From CBDUBS01 sp965365445 (lineage in GTDB: Bacteria > Bacteroidota > Rhodothermia > Rhodothermales > DASSAV01), in NCBI GenBank assembly GCA_965365445.1, contig CBDUBS010000137.1, positions 1-9,803 of the forward strand: a stretch of DNA of 9,803 nucleotides, in the 5' to 3' direction. The translations under genes and the position numbers were made by a program. This document shows, piece after piece, positions 1 to 6,727 of the stretch. Under the pieces are notes generated by a model that made no database searches, had not been told where the DNA came from, and saw nothing but the letters and a program-made list of their open reading frames with translations. The stretch's first letter is position 1. Each line of letters opens with the position of its first letter.

Positions 1-219
1 GTGCCAGTCGTTTACATACAATCGGGGGTCGGCAAGGTGCTGGATAGGCGGCAGGTGCTCGACGTGATTGACGAGCCCGAAAACATATCCGTCCCGAAAT
101 GTAGCAATGACGCCTACCAACAGAACGAATACCACCCTGTCGGCTGGTGTCAGGCGAGGGGCCGCCGGGAAAACGAGGCGTCGTCTGGCGACGGCCGCGT
201 TCTGGTTGGAGGAGATCAT
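1..219 (-). CDS. N-terminal fragment of a multi-pass membrane protein (cut by left edge)
   Basis: An open frame runs from an ATG at 219 to the left edge: 73 codons with no stop. An in-frame TAA lies two codons upstream of the ATG, so this is the most upstream ATG start. The visible protein has a basic N-terminus (ARRR at residues 11-14), then a hydrophobic segment at about 29-41 (VVFVLLVGVIATF). After it come GYVFG (44-48), NHVEHLP (51-57) and DPRLYVNDW (64-72). A first transmembrane helix followed by G-Y-x-x-G, N-H-x-E-x-L-P and D-P-x-x-x-x-N-D-W is typical of a group of large bacterial membrane proteins; I recall it from DUF6798-type proteins, but that family name is uncertain. The function is unknown. 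The gene follows recQ in the same direction after 173 bases in which I see no terminator. The frame on the opposite strand here has no recognisable protein features. Confidence 0.7.
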   Translation of the reverse strand, partial: MISSNQNAAVARRRLVFPAAPRLTPADRVVFVLLVGVIATFRDGYVFGLVNHVEHLPPIQHLADPRLYVNDWH

Positions 220-392
220 GGTTTACATCGTTACCTGCGGCTCTTTCGGTACAGGACCGGCCATACGGGGTGATAACAGGCGAGGACCGCTACCGGCGGG
301 CTTAGGCCGAACCGCCTGATGGGGCAAAATACACCTTCCGCTGCTTCGCCACCAGAATGGCAGGCCAAGGCGTATGGGTGCGGCCCTAACAC

Positions 393-2237
393 TCAGGAAA
401 ACCGGCGTATTACGGCGAGAAAAGCCTCTCCATACCGTTCCTTTTTTGCCGACCCCACCCCATGCAGCATTCCGAACTGATTGATATCCGCCGGTTGGTG
501 GGCGGCCATTTCGAGCAGCGTGCGGTCATGGAAGATGGTGTACGGTGGTACGCCCTGTTCCCGGGCGAGCGCAAGACGAGTCTGGCGCAACGCCTCAAAC
601 AATTCCGGATGCCGCCCGACCGATGGCGGGGGACCGGAGCGTTTTTTATTTCGTACGGGCGCAGGGTCCTTCCGGAGGAGCAGTGTTTGGGTTCCGCGCA
701 GTATGGGCTCGCCGGCGCGTGTTACGCTCAGGATGCCGTAGCGCTCTACATCCGCCCGCAGGATATCCGAAGCGACCAGCTGGCGGATAACCGAACGCCA
801 TTCCGCAACGGAAAGCTCCGTACCTACTCCGAAGGTCGGCAGCGCATCGTGCCCGAAGCGAACTACCTTATCGGTACGCTGCCCCGTGAGCACGTCGATG
901 ATATGGCTGCTGCCGAAACGCCGGCCGGTCCGGATTATACAGGACAGTACTTTTTGCGCGGCCGTCGTTCCGTCCAACGTCTCCACCGGCTGTAGGCAAT
1001 TGTCACAGTTTCCGCAGTTCCCCTCCGCGCTCTCTCCAAAATACTTCAGAATCACTTCCCGCCGGCAGGCCGCCGTTTCGCAGTACCCCGCAATGGCATT
1101 CAACTTGTGGCGCTCTACCCACTTGTGGGCCCCATCCGCGCCCGAGGTTTCGATCATCCGGCGCATTACGACCACGTCACTCAGCCCGTAAGTCAACCAT
1201 GCATCCGCAGGAAGCCCGTCCCTTCCGGCGCGGCCCGTTTCCTGATAGTAGGCCTCCGGACTCCTCGGCACGTCGACATGGGCCACGTACCGCACGTTCG
1301 GCTTATCTATCCCCATACCGAAGGCCACCGTTGCCACTACCGTAAGGCCCTCCTCCGCTATGAACCGTTCCTGGTTGATCTGTCGAACGCCCGCCGGCAA
1401 ACCGGCATGATACGGCACGGCTCTGACCCCATGTTCGACCAACCACGCCGTAATTTCCTCTACACGCTTGCGCGACAGGCAGTACACGATTCCTGCGTCG
1501 CCGGAATGTTCGTCTCTAATGAACCGCAGCAACTGCTGCCGGACATTGTTTTTGAGCACCACCGAATATCGTATGTTCGGCCGGTCGAACCCGGTTACGT
1601 ACAGATCTTCGGCTTTCAGATGCAGCCGCCGGAGTATGTCGCGCTGCGTCGGCCCGTCGGCGGTTGCGGTCGCTGCCACGAAAGGCACGCCGGGGAACAG
1701 CGTCCGCAGGCGGCCGACGTGCAAGTATTCCGGCCGAAAGTCATGTCCCCATTGTGATATGCAATGCGCTTCATCAATGGCAAAGAGGGCTACCTCGACC
1801 TGCCCGAGCAGACCGATAAAGTCATCCGTCATCAACCGCTCCGGCGCCACGTACAACAAGTCTATCTCACCGGCCATGAGATCCTGCTCAACCCGCCGTT
1901 GCGCGGATCGGCTCAAACTCGAATTGAGCACCTCGGCCCGCACGCCCAGCTGCTTCAGCCCCTCCACCTGATCCTGCATCAAAGAGATGAGCGGAGAGAC
2001 CACGATACCCGTACCGTCGCGCAACAGGGCGGGCATCTGGAAGCAAATCGACTTGCCGCTGCCCGTTGGCATGATCAAAAGGGCATTACCACCCGCAAGG
2101 ATGCGCCCGACAATCTCCCGTTGCCCCGGTCGAAACGATGGGTACCCGAAAACCTTCCGGAGAAGCTCCTCCGGGGATGTATTCAAGACTGCGCGACCGT
2201 TTCCTTTCGACACGCCCGATCCGATGTCCTGCAACAC
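393..2237 (-). CDS. recQ: ATP-dependent DNA helicase RecQ
   Basis: This is a complete 614-residue RecQ, close to the usual length of about 600. RecQ is a 3'-5' DNA helicase that unwinds recombination and stalled-fork intermediates in the cytoplasm. Visible in order are motif 0 (FGYPSFRPGQ, 30-39), Walker A (MPTGSGKS, 56-63), DEAH (155-158) within the RecQ-typical IDEAHCISQWGHDFRPEY, the ATATA motif near 189-193, and motif VI (QETGRAGRDG, 332-341). A four-Cys zinc site at C391, C408, C411 and C414 has the 17-3-3 spacing of E. coli RecQ. A winged-helix RQC region follows at about 420-525, and an HRDC domain at about 544-614. Nothing essential is missing. The start is a GTG at 2237, supported by AAGAGGG five bases upstream. 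It is transcribed divergently from the serine hydrolase cassette, and nothing ties it functionally to that cassette. Confidence 0.97.
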   Translation of the reverse strand: MLQDIGSGVSKGNGRAVLNTSPEELLRKVFGYPSFRPGQREIVGRILAGGNALLIMPTGSGKSICFQMPALLRDGTGIVVSPLISLMQDQVEGLKQLGVRAEVLNSSLSRSAQRRVEQDLMAGEIDLLYVAPERLMTDDFIGLLGQVEVALFAIDEAHCISQWGHDFRPEYLHVGRLRTLFPGVPFVAATATADGPTQRDILRRLHLKAEDLYVTGFDRPNIRYSVVLKNNVRQQLLRFIRDEHSGDAGIVYCLSRKRVEEITAWLVEHGVRAVPYHAGLPAGVRQINQERFIAEEGLTVVATVAFGMGIDKPNVRYVAHVDVPRSPEAYYQETGRAGRDGLPADAWLTYGLSDVVVMRRMIETSGADGAHKWVERHKLNAIAGYCETAACRREVILKYFGESAEGNCGNCDNCLQPVETLDGTTAAQKVLSCIIRTGRRFGSSHIIDVLTGQRTDKVVRFGHDALPTFGVGTELSVAEWRSVIRQLVASDILRADVERYGILSVTRAGEPILRGTQTLLLRKDPAPVRNKKRSGPPPSVGRHPELFEALRQTRLALAREQGVPPYTIFHDRTLLEMAAHQPADINQFGMLHGVGSAKKERYGEAFLAVIRRFS

Positions 2238-2242
2238 GGTAG

Positions 2243-2249
2243 CCCTCTT
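2243..2249 (-). promoter_or_regulatory. Shine-Dalgarno site of recQ
   Basis: The minus strand reads AAGAGGG, five bases before the GTG codon at 2237. This purine-rich site supports the GTG as the recQ start over later in-frame starts. It is one of the few clear ribosome-binding sites in the window. Confidence 0.55.
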
Positions 2250-2470
2250 CCCTGACGATATGCGACGGGATGTGGTATGCGCGTCGGAATATGAAGATTC
2301 CCCGATCCGGTGGGCTCAAGGGAATTATCCCGTTCTTTATGGCCGTGCTATCGCCGGAAAATGGGCGCATCGGGCGGCGTTCCGTCACGAACGATTTACA
2401 CCCGCTCCTTTGCCGGTTCCACCGATGAGCGTAGATTACGGCCGCCCGATTCCACATCCATTCCAGTCCT
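2250..2470. other. Divergent intergenic region between recQ and the hydrolase cassette
   Basis: About 220 bases separate the recQ ribosome-binding site from the ATG of the serine hydrolase. Promoters for both directions should lie here, but I could not identify a convincing -35/-10 or Bacteroidota-type -33/-7 pair, an inverted repeat or a terminator. The open frames crossing it are extensions of antisense frames over recQ or of off-frames over the hydrolase, without recognisable protein features. Confidence 0.4.
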
Positions 2471-3322
2471 ATGCTCCGAAGGCAAATCGAAGCGCTCGCG
2501 AAGCAGGTTCAGTGTGAGGCCATCGCGGTTGCTTTTCACGATTATGAAACCGATGTGGCATGGAGCTACCAGGGACACCGCTGGTTCCACGCCGCCAGCA
2601 CGATAAAGGCTGCTCTCCTGGTCGCGCTGTTCGATGCCGTCGCGCAGGGGCGGTTCGACCTCGAGTCACGTGTACACGTACGAAACCGGTTCCTGAGCGC
2701 TTTCGATGGTGAGCCGTACCGAGTAGCCCCCGAGCGTGACGCCAATAGCGATGTACAGAGCGCCGTCGGCAAATCGATGAAGGTGCGTACGCTGGCCTAC
2801 CACATGATCACGACTTCCAGCAATCTGGCCACCAATCTGCTTTTCGACACCATCGGGGCAGGCGCGGCACAGGAAACCCTCAACCGGCTAAAAATCGAAG
2901 GAGTCGAGCTGCGCCGGGGTGTAGAAGACGAACACGCCTTCGCTGCGGGGATTAACAACCGGGTTACGGCGCTCGGTTTACTCGATCTGTTCAAGGAAAT
3001 CCACGAAAACAGACACATCGACGCGACCGCCTCAAGGCAAATGATCGATATACTGAGCCGGCAGGAGTTCACCTCGGGCATACCGGCGGGCATAGATGAG
3101 CCGGTGCGAAAAAAAGCACGATTCGCCCATAAAACCGGCGAGATTTCCACGGTGGCGCACGACGCCGGGCTCGTGTTCCTGCCGGACAGGGAACCATATG
3201 CCCTGGTCATCCTGACGGAATGGCCCGCCGACCAGAAACGACGTCAGGATACCGTTTCGGAAGTATCTCGCATGATTTACCAGTATCTGACCGAAAGCGA
3301 GGTGGAAGAGAGCAATGCCTGA
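2471..3322 (+). CDS. Class A beta-lactamase-like serine hydrolase, apparently cytoplasmic
   Basis: This 283-residue protein belongs to the penicillin-binding/class A beta-lactamase fold (beta-lactamase2 type). The catalytic SxxK is at S43-T-I-K46, in a WFHAASTIKAALL context. An SxN motif is at S116-S-N118, within MITTSSNLATNLL, which is characteristic of the family. KTG is at 221-223 (AHKTGEIS). A glutamate near the omega-loop position could be E152 or E154, upstream of NNRVTALG. Such enzymes form an acyl-serine intermediate and cleave amide or ester bonds; actual lactamase activity cannot be claimed. There is no signal peptide: the N-terminus is charged and amphipathic. Upstream, an in-frame TAG at 2432-2434 is reached with no ATG, GTG or TTG in between, so the start at 2471 looks firm although no Shine-Dalgarno is visible. 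The last 8 bases overlap the next gene, which suggests an operon with translational coupling. Confidence 0.88.
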   Translation: MLRRQIEALAKQVQCEAIAVAFHDYETDVAWSYQGHRWFHAASTIKAALLVALFDAVAQGRFDLESRVHVRNRFLSAFDGEPYRVAPERDANSDVQSAVGKSMKVRTLAYHMITTSSNLATNLLFDTIGAGAAQETLNRLKIEGVELRRGVEDEHAFAAGINNRVTALGLLDLFKEIHENRHIDATASRQMIDILSRQEFTSGIPAGIDEPVRKKARFAHKTGEISTVAHDAGLVFLPDREPYALVILTEWPADQKRRQDTVSEVSRMIYQYLTESEVEESNA

Positions 3323-3944
3323 GACAGGACTGGGCAGACTCAAAATCGTTGACGGATGCGACCTGCCGGATGCCTACCGTCAGGTGCTGCGGCCCGGCGA
3401 GATGCTGTTCGATGAGCGCGGCAGAGGCCGCCGGTTGCCGAGGTACTTTTATGAAGTGGATACGCTGCTTACTGCGCGAGAAACACAGCTTGCGCCGAAC
3501 TTCGGCATATACGAGTTTATCCATACGGACCTTCGGGAATCACCCGTACTCAGAGGGTTCCCTAAATACCTGCCCTGCGCTATCGCCATACTCGCCACCT
3601 ACCTCAGCCGATTACGCGACCACGTCCAGACGTACATCCATATTGCCGCCAACGGAGGCTATCGATCTCCCGGCCATCAACTTTCGCGGAACGCTTCTAC
3701 CCACCACTGGGGTACGGCCGTCAACATATACCGAATAGGAGACGATTATCTGGATACACCCGAGCAAATCGATAACTACGCAGAAGTGGCACGGGAAGTG
3801 CTTGCAGGCATATGGACACGCCCGTACGGCCATGGTGCAGGGTTCGCCGACGACCATCTCCATATCGATCTGGGGTACGTCACGGTGTTTCCCCGAGATG
3901 CCGACGGGGAGACGACTGACCTTCCGGAGACGTCCCCGGCATGA
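3315..3944 (+). CDS. M15-type (DD-carboxypeptidase/Hedgehog-fold) peptidase homologue with altered metal ligand
   Basis: This 209-residue protein resembles the M15 metallopeptidase fold (D-Ala-D-Ala carboxypeptidase type). It shows FGIYEFIHTDLRE at 63-75, then NGGYRSPGHQ at 113-122 (the usual YRSPxxN element). STHHWGTAVNIY at 128-139 matches the zinc motif SxHxxGxAxDI, and DDHLHIDLGY at 179-188 holds the last ligand His (H183, in HxD). By alignment the ligands would be H130, residue 137 and H183. Residue 137 is Asn, where the family has Asp, so either the metal site is altered or activity is reduced. There is no signal peptide or membrane segment, whereas cell-wall M15 enzymes are usually exported. 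The start at 3315 overlaps the upstream stop by 8 bases and has GGAAGAG at 3304-3310. The stop overlaps the next start as ATGA. The likely role is trimming or recognising a peptide in the same pathway as its neighbours; the substrate is unknown. Confidence 0.82.
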   Translation: MPETGLGRLKIVDGCDLPDAYRQVLRPGEMLFDERGRGRRLPRYFYEVDTLLTARETQLAPNFGIYEFIHTDLRESPVLRGFPKYLPCAIAILATYLSRLRDHVQTYIHIAANGGYRSPGHQLSRNASTHHWGTAVNIYRIGDDYLDTPEQIDNYAEVAREVLAGIWTRPYGHGAGFADDHLHIDLGYVTVFPRDADGETTDLPETSPA

Positions 3945-5182
3945 AGTTCGAGATCGCAAAGAAGCATCACCCCGACGCCCCTGCCCACAAGGGAGGAGCG
4001 GTACTTCCCGTCCGTCTCGAGCTGGCCGCCATAGGCATGGAGTCCGAGTTCTCCCTCGTCGTGGACGGGGATCCGGTTCGGCCGGAAAGCCTTTTTCGAG
4101 ATCCGCGCGATTTCATTCGGCAGGCGCTCGTCCACCGCACGGGTACGTCGTACCACATTCCTACCGGCGGGGCTGTTTATTTCGATACCGGTGTGATCGA
4201 GGTGGCTACGCCGGTCATCGAGATCGAGCCTGGCTGCGCCGCTCGCGCCGGGCGTTCGCTATGGGAATCCATCCGATTCTTGCGGGAGGAGCTCGATGCA
4301 TGGCAAGTACGAACCGGCCATGACGCCCGGCTGGTCGGGTTCAGCACGCATTACAATGTTTCGTTCGACATTCCGGATGATCGCCGGAACGGAGGCCGCA
4401 CCGTAGACAAGCTGGCACTCCTGCTGGCGTACATACTGCCGCTTCCTGTGATGATGCTGGCGGCCAACAAGCGCTCCACAGGGATTGGTGTGCGGCCCCG
4501 CAACGAGCGCATCGAGGTAACCGCCGACTTCACTCCGAGCGCTTCCCTGATGATCGCAGCCGGGGCGCTGATCGCCGGTATCGTCCGTGAGGTCATGCAG
4601 TGGCCTGACTACGAGCCCTCTATGCTGCGATCGAAGGGCGTACCCGTAATACAGAAATTTGCGCCCATGCCTCACACTTCGAGGAAAGGGTGGCTGGCTC
4701 GATACGGTTGTTTTCCGTTCAATCCGTTCCAGACGCCCCCCGACCAGGCGGTCTGGCCGGTCGAAGACAAAGAGGGCCTGTACTCTCTCAGAGAGCTCGC
4801 ATGGGCCATTACCAGTCCCTTCCTTCCCGCTATCCGACGGCTGGCGGGACCGTTTACGTACCGGATGCTCGTCCGCGTATTGCGGGGCCGGGCGCCCTCG
4901 CTGCTGGATCTGCCGGACCGCCCGGAAGCGTATGAAGACGTCGGGCGGCTATGCATGTGGGACGACCTCTTTCCCGAACACATGCTTTCCCGGTCGCGCT
5001 ACGAACGCGTTTTGATCCGCGCCATCTCCGGCAGAAAGCTGACGCTCGGCGGCTACAAGTACACCCCGAAAGGCTTTCGGGGATGGGCGGAGGTCGTTTT
5101 CTCCCGAGATGCCGATGGAACCGAAAGGTCGTTTCCGATTGATTATCTCGTAAGTCATCTCGACCGATGGGAGCGCCAGTAG
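3941..5182 (+). CDS. Glutamine-synthetase-fold carboxylate-amine ligase (amidoligase, Pup ligase/Dop-like motifs)
   Basis: This 413-residue protein most resembles the ATP-dependent carboxylate-amine ligases of the glutamine synthetase fold (glutamate-cysteine ligase, Pup ligase PafA, deamidase Dop). Residues 31-37 read IGMESEF, the GxExE metal/ATP motif at the first strand. GGAVYFDTGVIEVATP at 76-91 recalls the G-A-x-x-Y-x-D-x-x-x-x-E-Y-x-T-P element of PafA/Dop. THYNVSFD at 136-143 occupies the place of their HENY motif. NERIEVTADFTPSASL at 188-203 corresponds to the R-x-x-V arginine region. The C-terminal half, from about 225, I do not recognise; it includes an aromatic- and Pro-rich stretch around 255-275. 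Such enzymes phosphorylate a carboxylate and join it to an amine, or reverse a similar bond. The start overlaps the M15 stop as ATGA. The protein has no signal peptide. The fold call is fairly secure; the substrates are unknown. Confidence 0.75.
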   Translation: MKFEIAKKHHPDAPAHKGGAVLPVRLELAAIGMESEFSLVVDGDPVRPESLFRDPRDFIRQALVHRTGTSYHIPTGGAVYFDTGVIEVATPVIEIEPGCAARAGRSLWESIRFLREELDAWQVRTGHDARLVGFSTHYNVSFDIPDDRRNGGRTVDKLALLLAYILPLPVMMLAANKRSTGIGVRPRNERIEVTADFTPSASLMIAAGALIAGIVREVMQWPDYEPSMLRSKGVPVIQKFAPMPHTSRKGWLARYGCFPFNPFQTPPDQAVWPVEDKEGLYSLRELAWAITSPFLPAIRRLAGPFTYRMLVRVLRGRAPSLLDLPDRPEAYEDVGRLCMWDDLFPEHMLSRSRYERVLIRAISGRKLTLGGYKYTPKGFRGWAEVVFSRDADGTERSFPIDYLVSHLDRWERQ

Positions 5183-5197
5183 CCGACACCGGCCGCA

Positions 5198-6490
5198 TTA
5201 CGGCTTAAAAAACCGGTCCGCAAAATCCATGTAACGCTCCCAATCGTATGCCGTTACGTCGTGCTTGCCCCGACGAATATGGTACCCGATCGTGCCCATG
5301 ACCGGCTGCTCGATTTCCGGCATGGCCTCTGCCGGCAACCCTTCTTTACCGTAAAGGCGGTACACCGGTGTAGCGTTCAACGCCGATAGAAATTCGCCTT
5401 CCGGATCGGCCCACCGGTCTTCTACGGCACTGGCCACATACAGGGGCCGCGGTGCAATCAGGGCGAGCAGCTCGTGCTGATCTACCGGCAGTTCATTCTC
5501 CCTATCGTTGTATTGCCTGAAATTGCCCGCGAACCAGTGCGGAAACCGGGTAGTGAGGTGGGCGACCGTTTCGCCGAAAATGCGCTTCGAAAGGGCTGCG
5601 CCGCCTGCGCCCGAGTTGTTTGAAATAACCAGCGCAAATCGGGGGTCCGTAGCTCCAGCCCAGAGCGCCGCTTTGCCGAGGCGCGAATGGCCCATCACCG
5701 CCACGCGCGACGCGTCGATGTCGGCATCTTGTTCCAGGTAATCCATCGCCCGGCTCAGGCCCCAGGCCCACGCCCCGATGGCTCCCCACTCGCCGGCCGC
5801 CGGACGCACCTGCCCTTCTTTGTAAAAAAGAGGGTGTACCCCGTTATCAAAGTCATCGAAATCCGGGTCCAGATCGCCGTAGTATATCGTAACCAGGCCG
5901 TATCCCCGCTCCAGAATCCGGTCCACCGCCCAGCGGTGCTTCCGCACGCCCCGCGTGTTTTCCCCGGCCTTATTGTTTGTTATTCCAAACTCCTCGTTGT
6001 TGGCCACCCACGACCGTGTAATCGTAACCCCCGGGTCGTCTATGATGGTCTGGTTTCCATAGAAGTTCATGCCCAGAAATACGGGGGCCGGACCCGGTTT
6101 ATCGGCCGGAAGGTATATCAGCATATCCATTTTCGGACCGTCGTCCTTTCCGTTGAGATAGGCCGTAACCTCCTTCCGGATCGCCTTTCCTCCCAGCGCC
6201 TCCCGGTCTACCGAACGCACCCGGAAACGCAATCCCTCCAGTTTACCGGGCATACTGCCATACACCTGCTCGGAAAAAAGCTGAAGCAGTTCGGGCCGCC
6301 GGACGCGCTCCCAGGTTTCCACATCCTTGACCCTCGCCCCCGATCGGGATACGAGCGGATCGGGAAGCTTATAGACGGGAACGGCGGATTCGTCATAGTT
6401 CGTATTGATTTGCCCCATTACCGGTAGCGCAACCCCGATACCCATTACGAGAACTACGGCGACCCTGCCTATCTGTTTGACATAATCCAT
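5198..6490 (-). CDS. Exported CE15 glucuronoyl esterase-like protein
   Basis: This 430-residue alpha/beta hydrolase matches carbohydrate esterase family 15, whose members cleave the ester between lignin alcohols and the (4-O-methyl)glucuronic acid of xylan. Residues 1-26 form a signal peptide: Lys5 and Arg9, a hydrophobic core (VAVVLVMGIGVALPV), and likely cleavage near VMG-Q27. The mature enzyme should therefore be periplasmic or outside the cell. The nucleophile elbow is GHSRLGK at 267-273 (Ser269, with the adjacent oxyanion Arg270). NNSGAGGAA follows at 291-299. The acid is probably D358 in AVEDRWADP, and the His is H410 in GKHDVTAYDW. From memory, this spacing fits characterised bacterial CE15 enzymes. 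The length is normal for a single-domain member. AGAGG lies 10 bases before the ATG. It is convergent with the amidoligase, 15 bases apart. No other polysaccharide-degradation gene is visible in the window. Confidence 0.9.
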   Translation of the reverse strand: MDYVKQIGRVAVVLVMGIGVALPVMGQINTNYDESAVPVYKLPDPLVSRSGARVKDVETWERVRRPELLQLFSEQVYGSMPGKLEGLRFRVRSVDREALGGKAIRKEVTAYLNGKDDGPKMDMLIYLPADKPGPAPVFLGMNFYGNQTIIDDPGVTITRSWVANNEEFGITNNKAGENTRGVRKHRWAVDRILERGYGLVTIYYGDLDPDFDDFDNGVHPLFYKEGQVRPAAGEWGAIGAWAWGLSRAMDYLEQDADIDASRVAVMGHSRLGKAALWAGATDPRFALVISNNSGAGGAALSKRIFGETVAHLTTRFPHWFAGNFRQYNDRENELPVDQHELLALIAPRPLYVASAVEDRWADPEGEFLSALNATPVYRLYGKEGLPAEAMPEIEQPVMGTIGYHIRRGKHDVTAYDWERYMDFADRFFKP

Positions 6491-6577
6491 AACGAGTCAA
6501 CCTCTGCAACTCATCGGTCCATTGAACCCGGATTTCCTATGAGCCGGAACGAGCCTGTTGATCGCCCCGGAGCGTGT

Positions 6578-6727
6578 TCATTTCCCTCCAGACGCTTTCT
6601 CTCCCTTGCCTCTTGGTGGAGCAATGGCCGGCCGGGCCGGAGTGGACCGCTTTTTTTGCGGTCGTGCCTTTCCGTGCGACCCCTTGAAGATTTTCCCCCG
6701 TTTGCTGCGCTTGTCTCCTTTTCCCAT
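6578..6727 (-). CDS. Small ribosomal subunit protein bTHX (30S protein THX)
   Basis: This short gene encodes 49 residues. It begins MGKGDKRSKRGKIFKGSHGK and continues ARPQKKRS, which is the hallmark of the THX family (MGKGD-x-x-[ST]-[KR]-RGKI-x-x-G-[ST]-x-GK-x-RP-x-KK). THX is a tiny basic protein that sits in the head of the 30S subunit, first known from Thermus and present in Bacteroidota and some other phyla. Residues 29-49 form a Pro/Ala/Lys/Gly tail that is not in the roughly 27-residue Thermus protein. The start is the ATG at 6727, preceded by AGGA with a 7-base gap (6735-6738). The frame stays open 26 codons further upstream, but that extension is not ribosomal-protein-like. The CE15 gene follows in the same direction after 87 bases; I see no functional link between them. 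Confidence 0.9.
   Translation of the reverse strand: MGKGDKRSKRGKIFKGSHGKARPQKKRSTPARPAIAPPRGKGEKASGGK

Noticed and set aside
1..273. Plus-strand frame beginning with GTG at the left edge
   Set aside because: It is antisense to the membrane protein fragment, which has a transmembrane segment and family-like motifs; the plus-strand translation has none.
1107..1757. 216-codon plus-strand frame opposite recQ, and similar frames at 462-995 and 1764-2255
   Set aside because: These are antisense to conserved RecQ helicase domains and show no protein features.
5181..5210. Small inverted repeats (AGCCG/CGGCT, GCCG-CATTA-CGGC) between the convergent amidoligase and CE15 stops
   Set aside because: The stems are only 4-5 base pairs and no T-run follows on either strand, so I do not call an intrinsic terminator.
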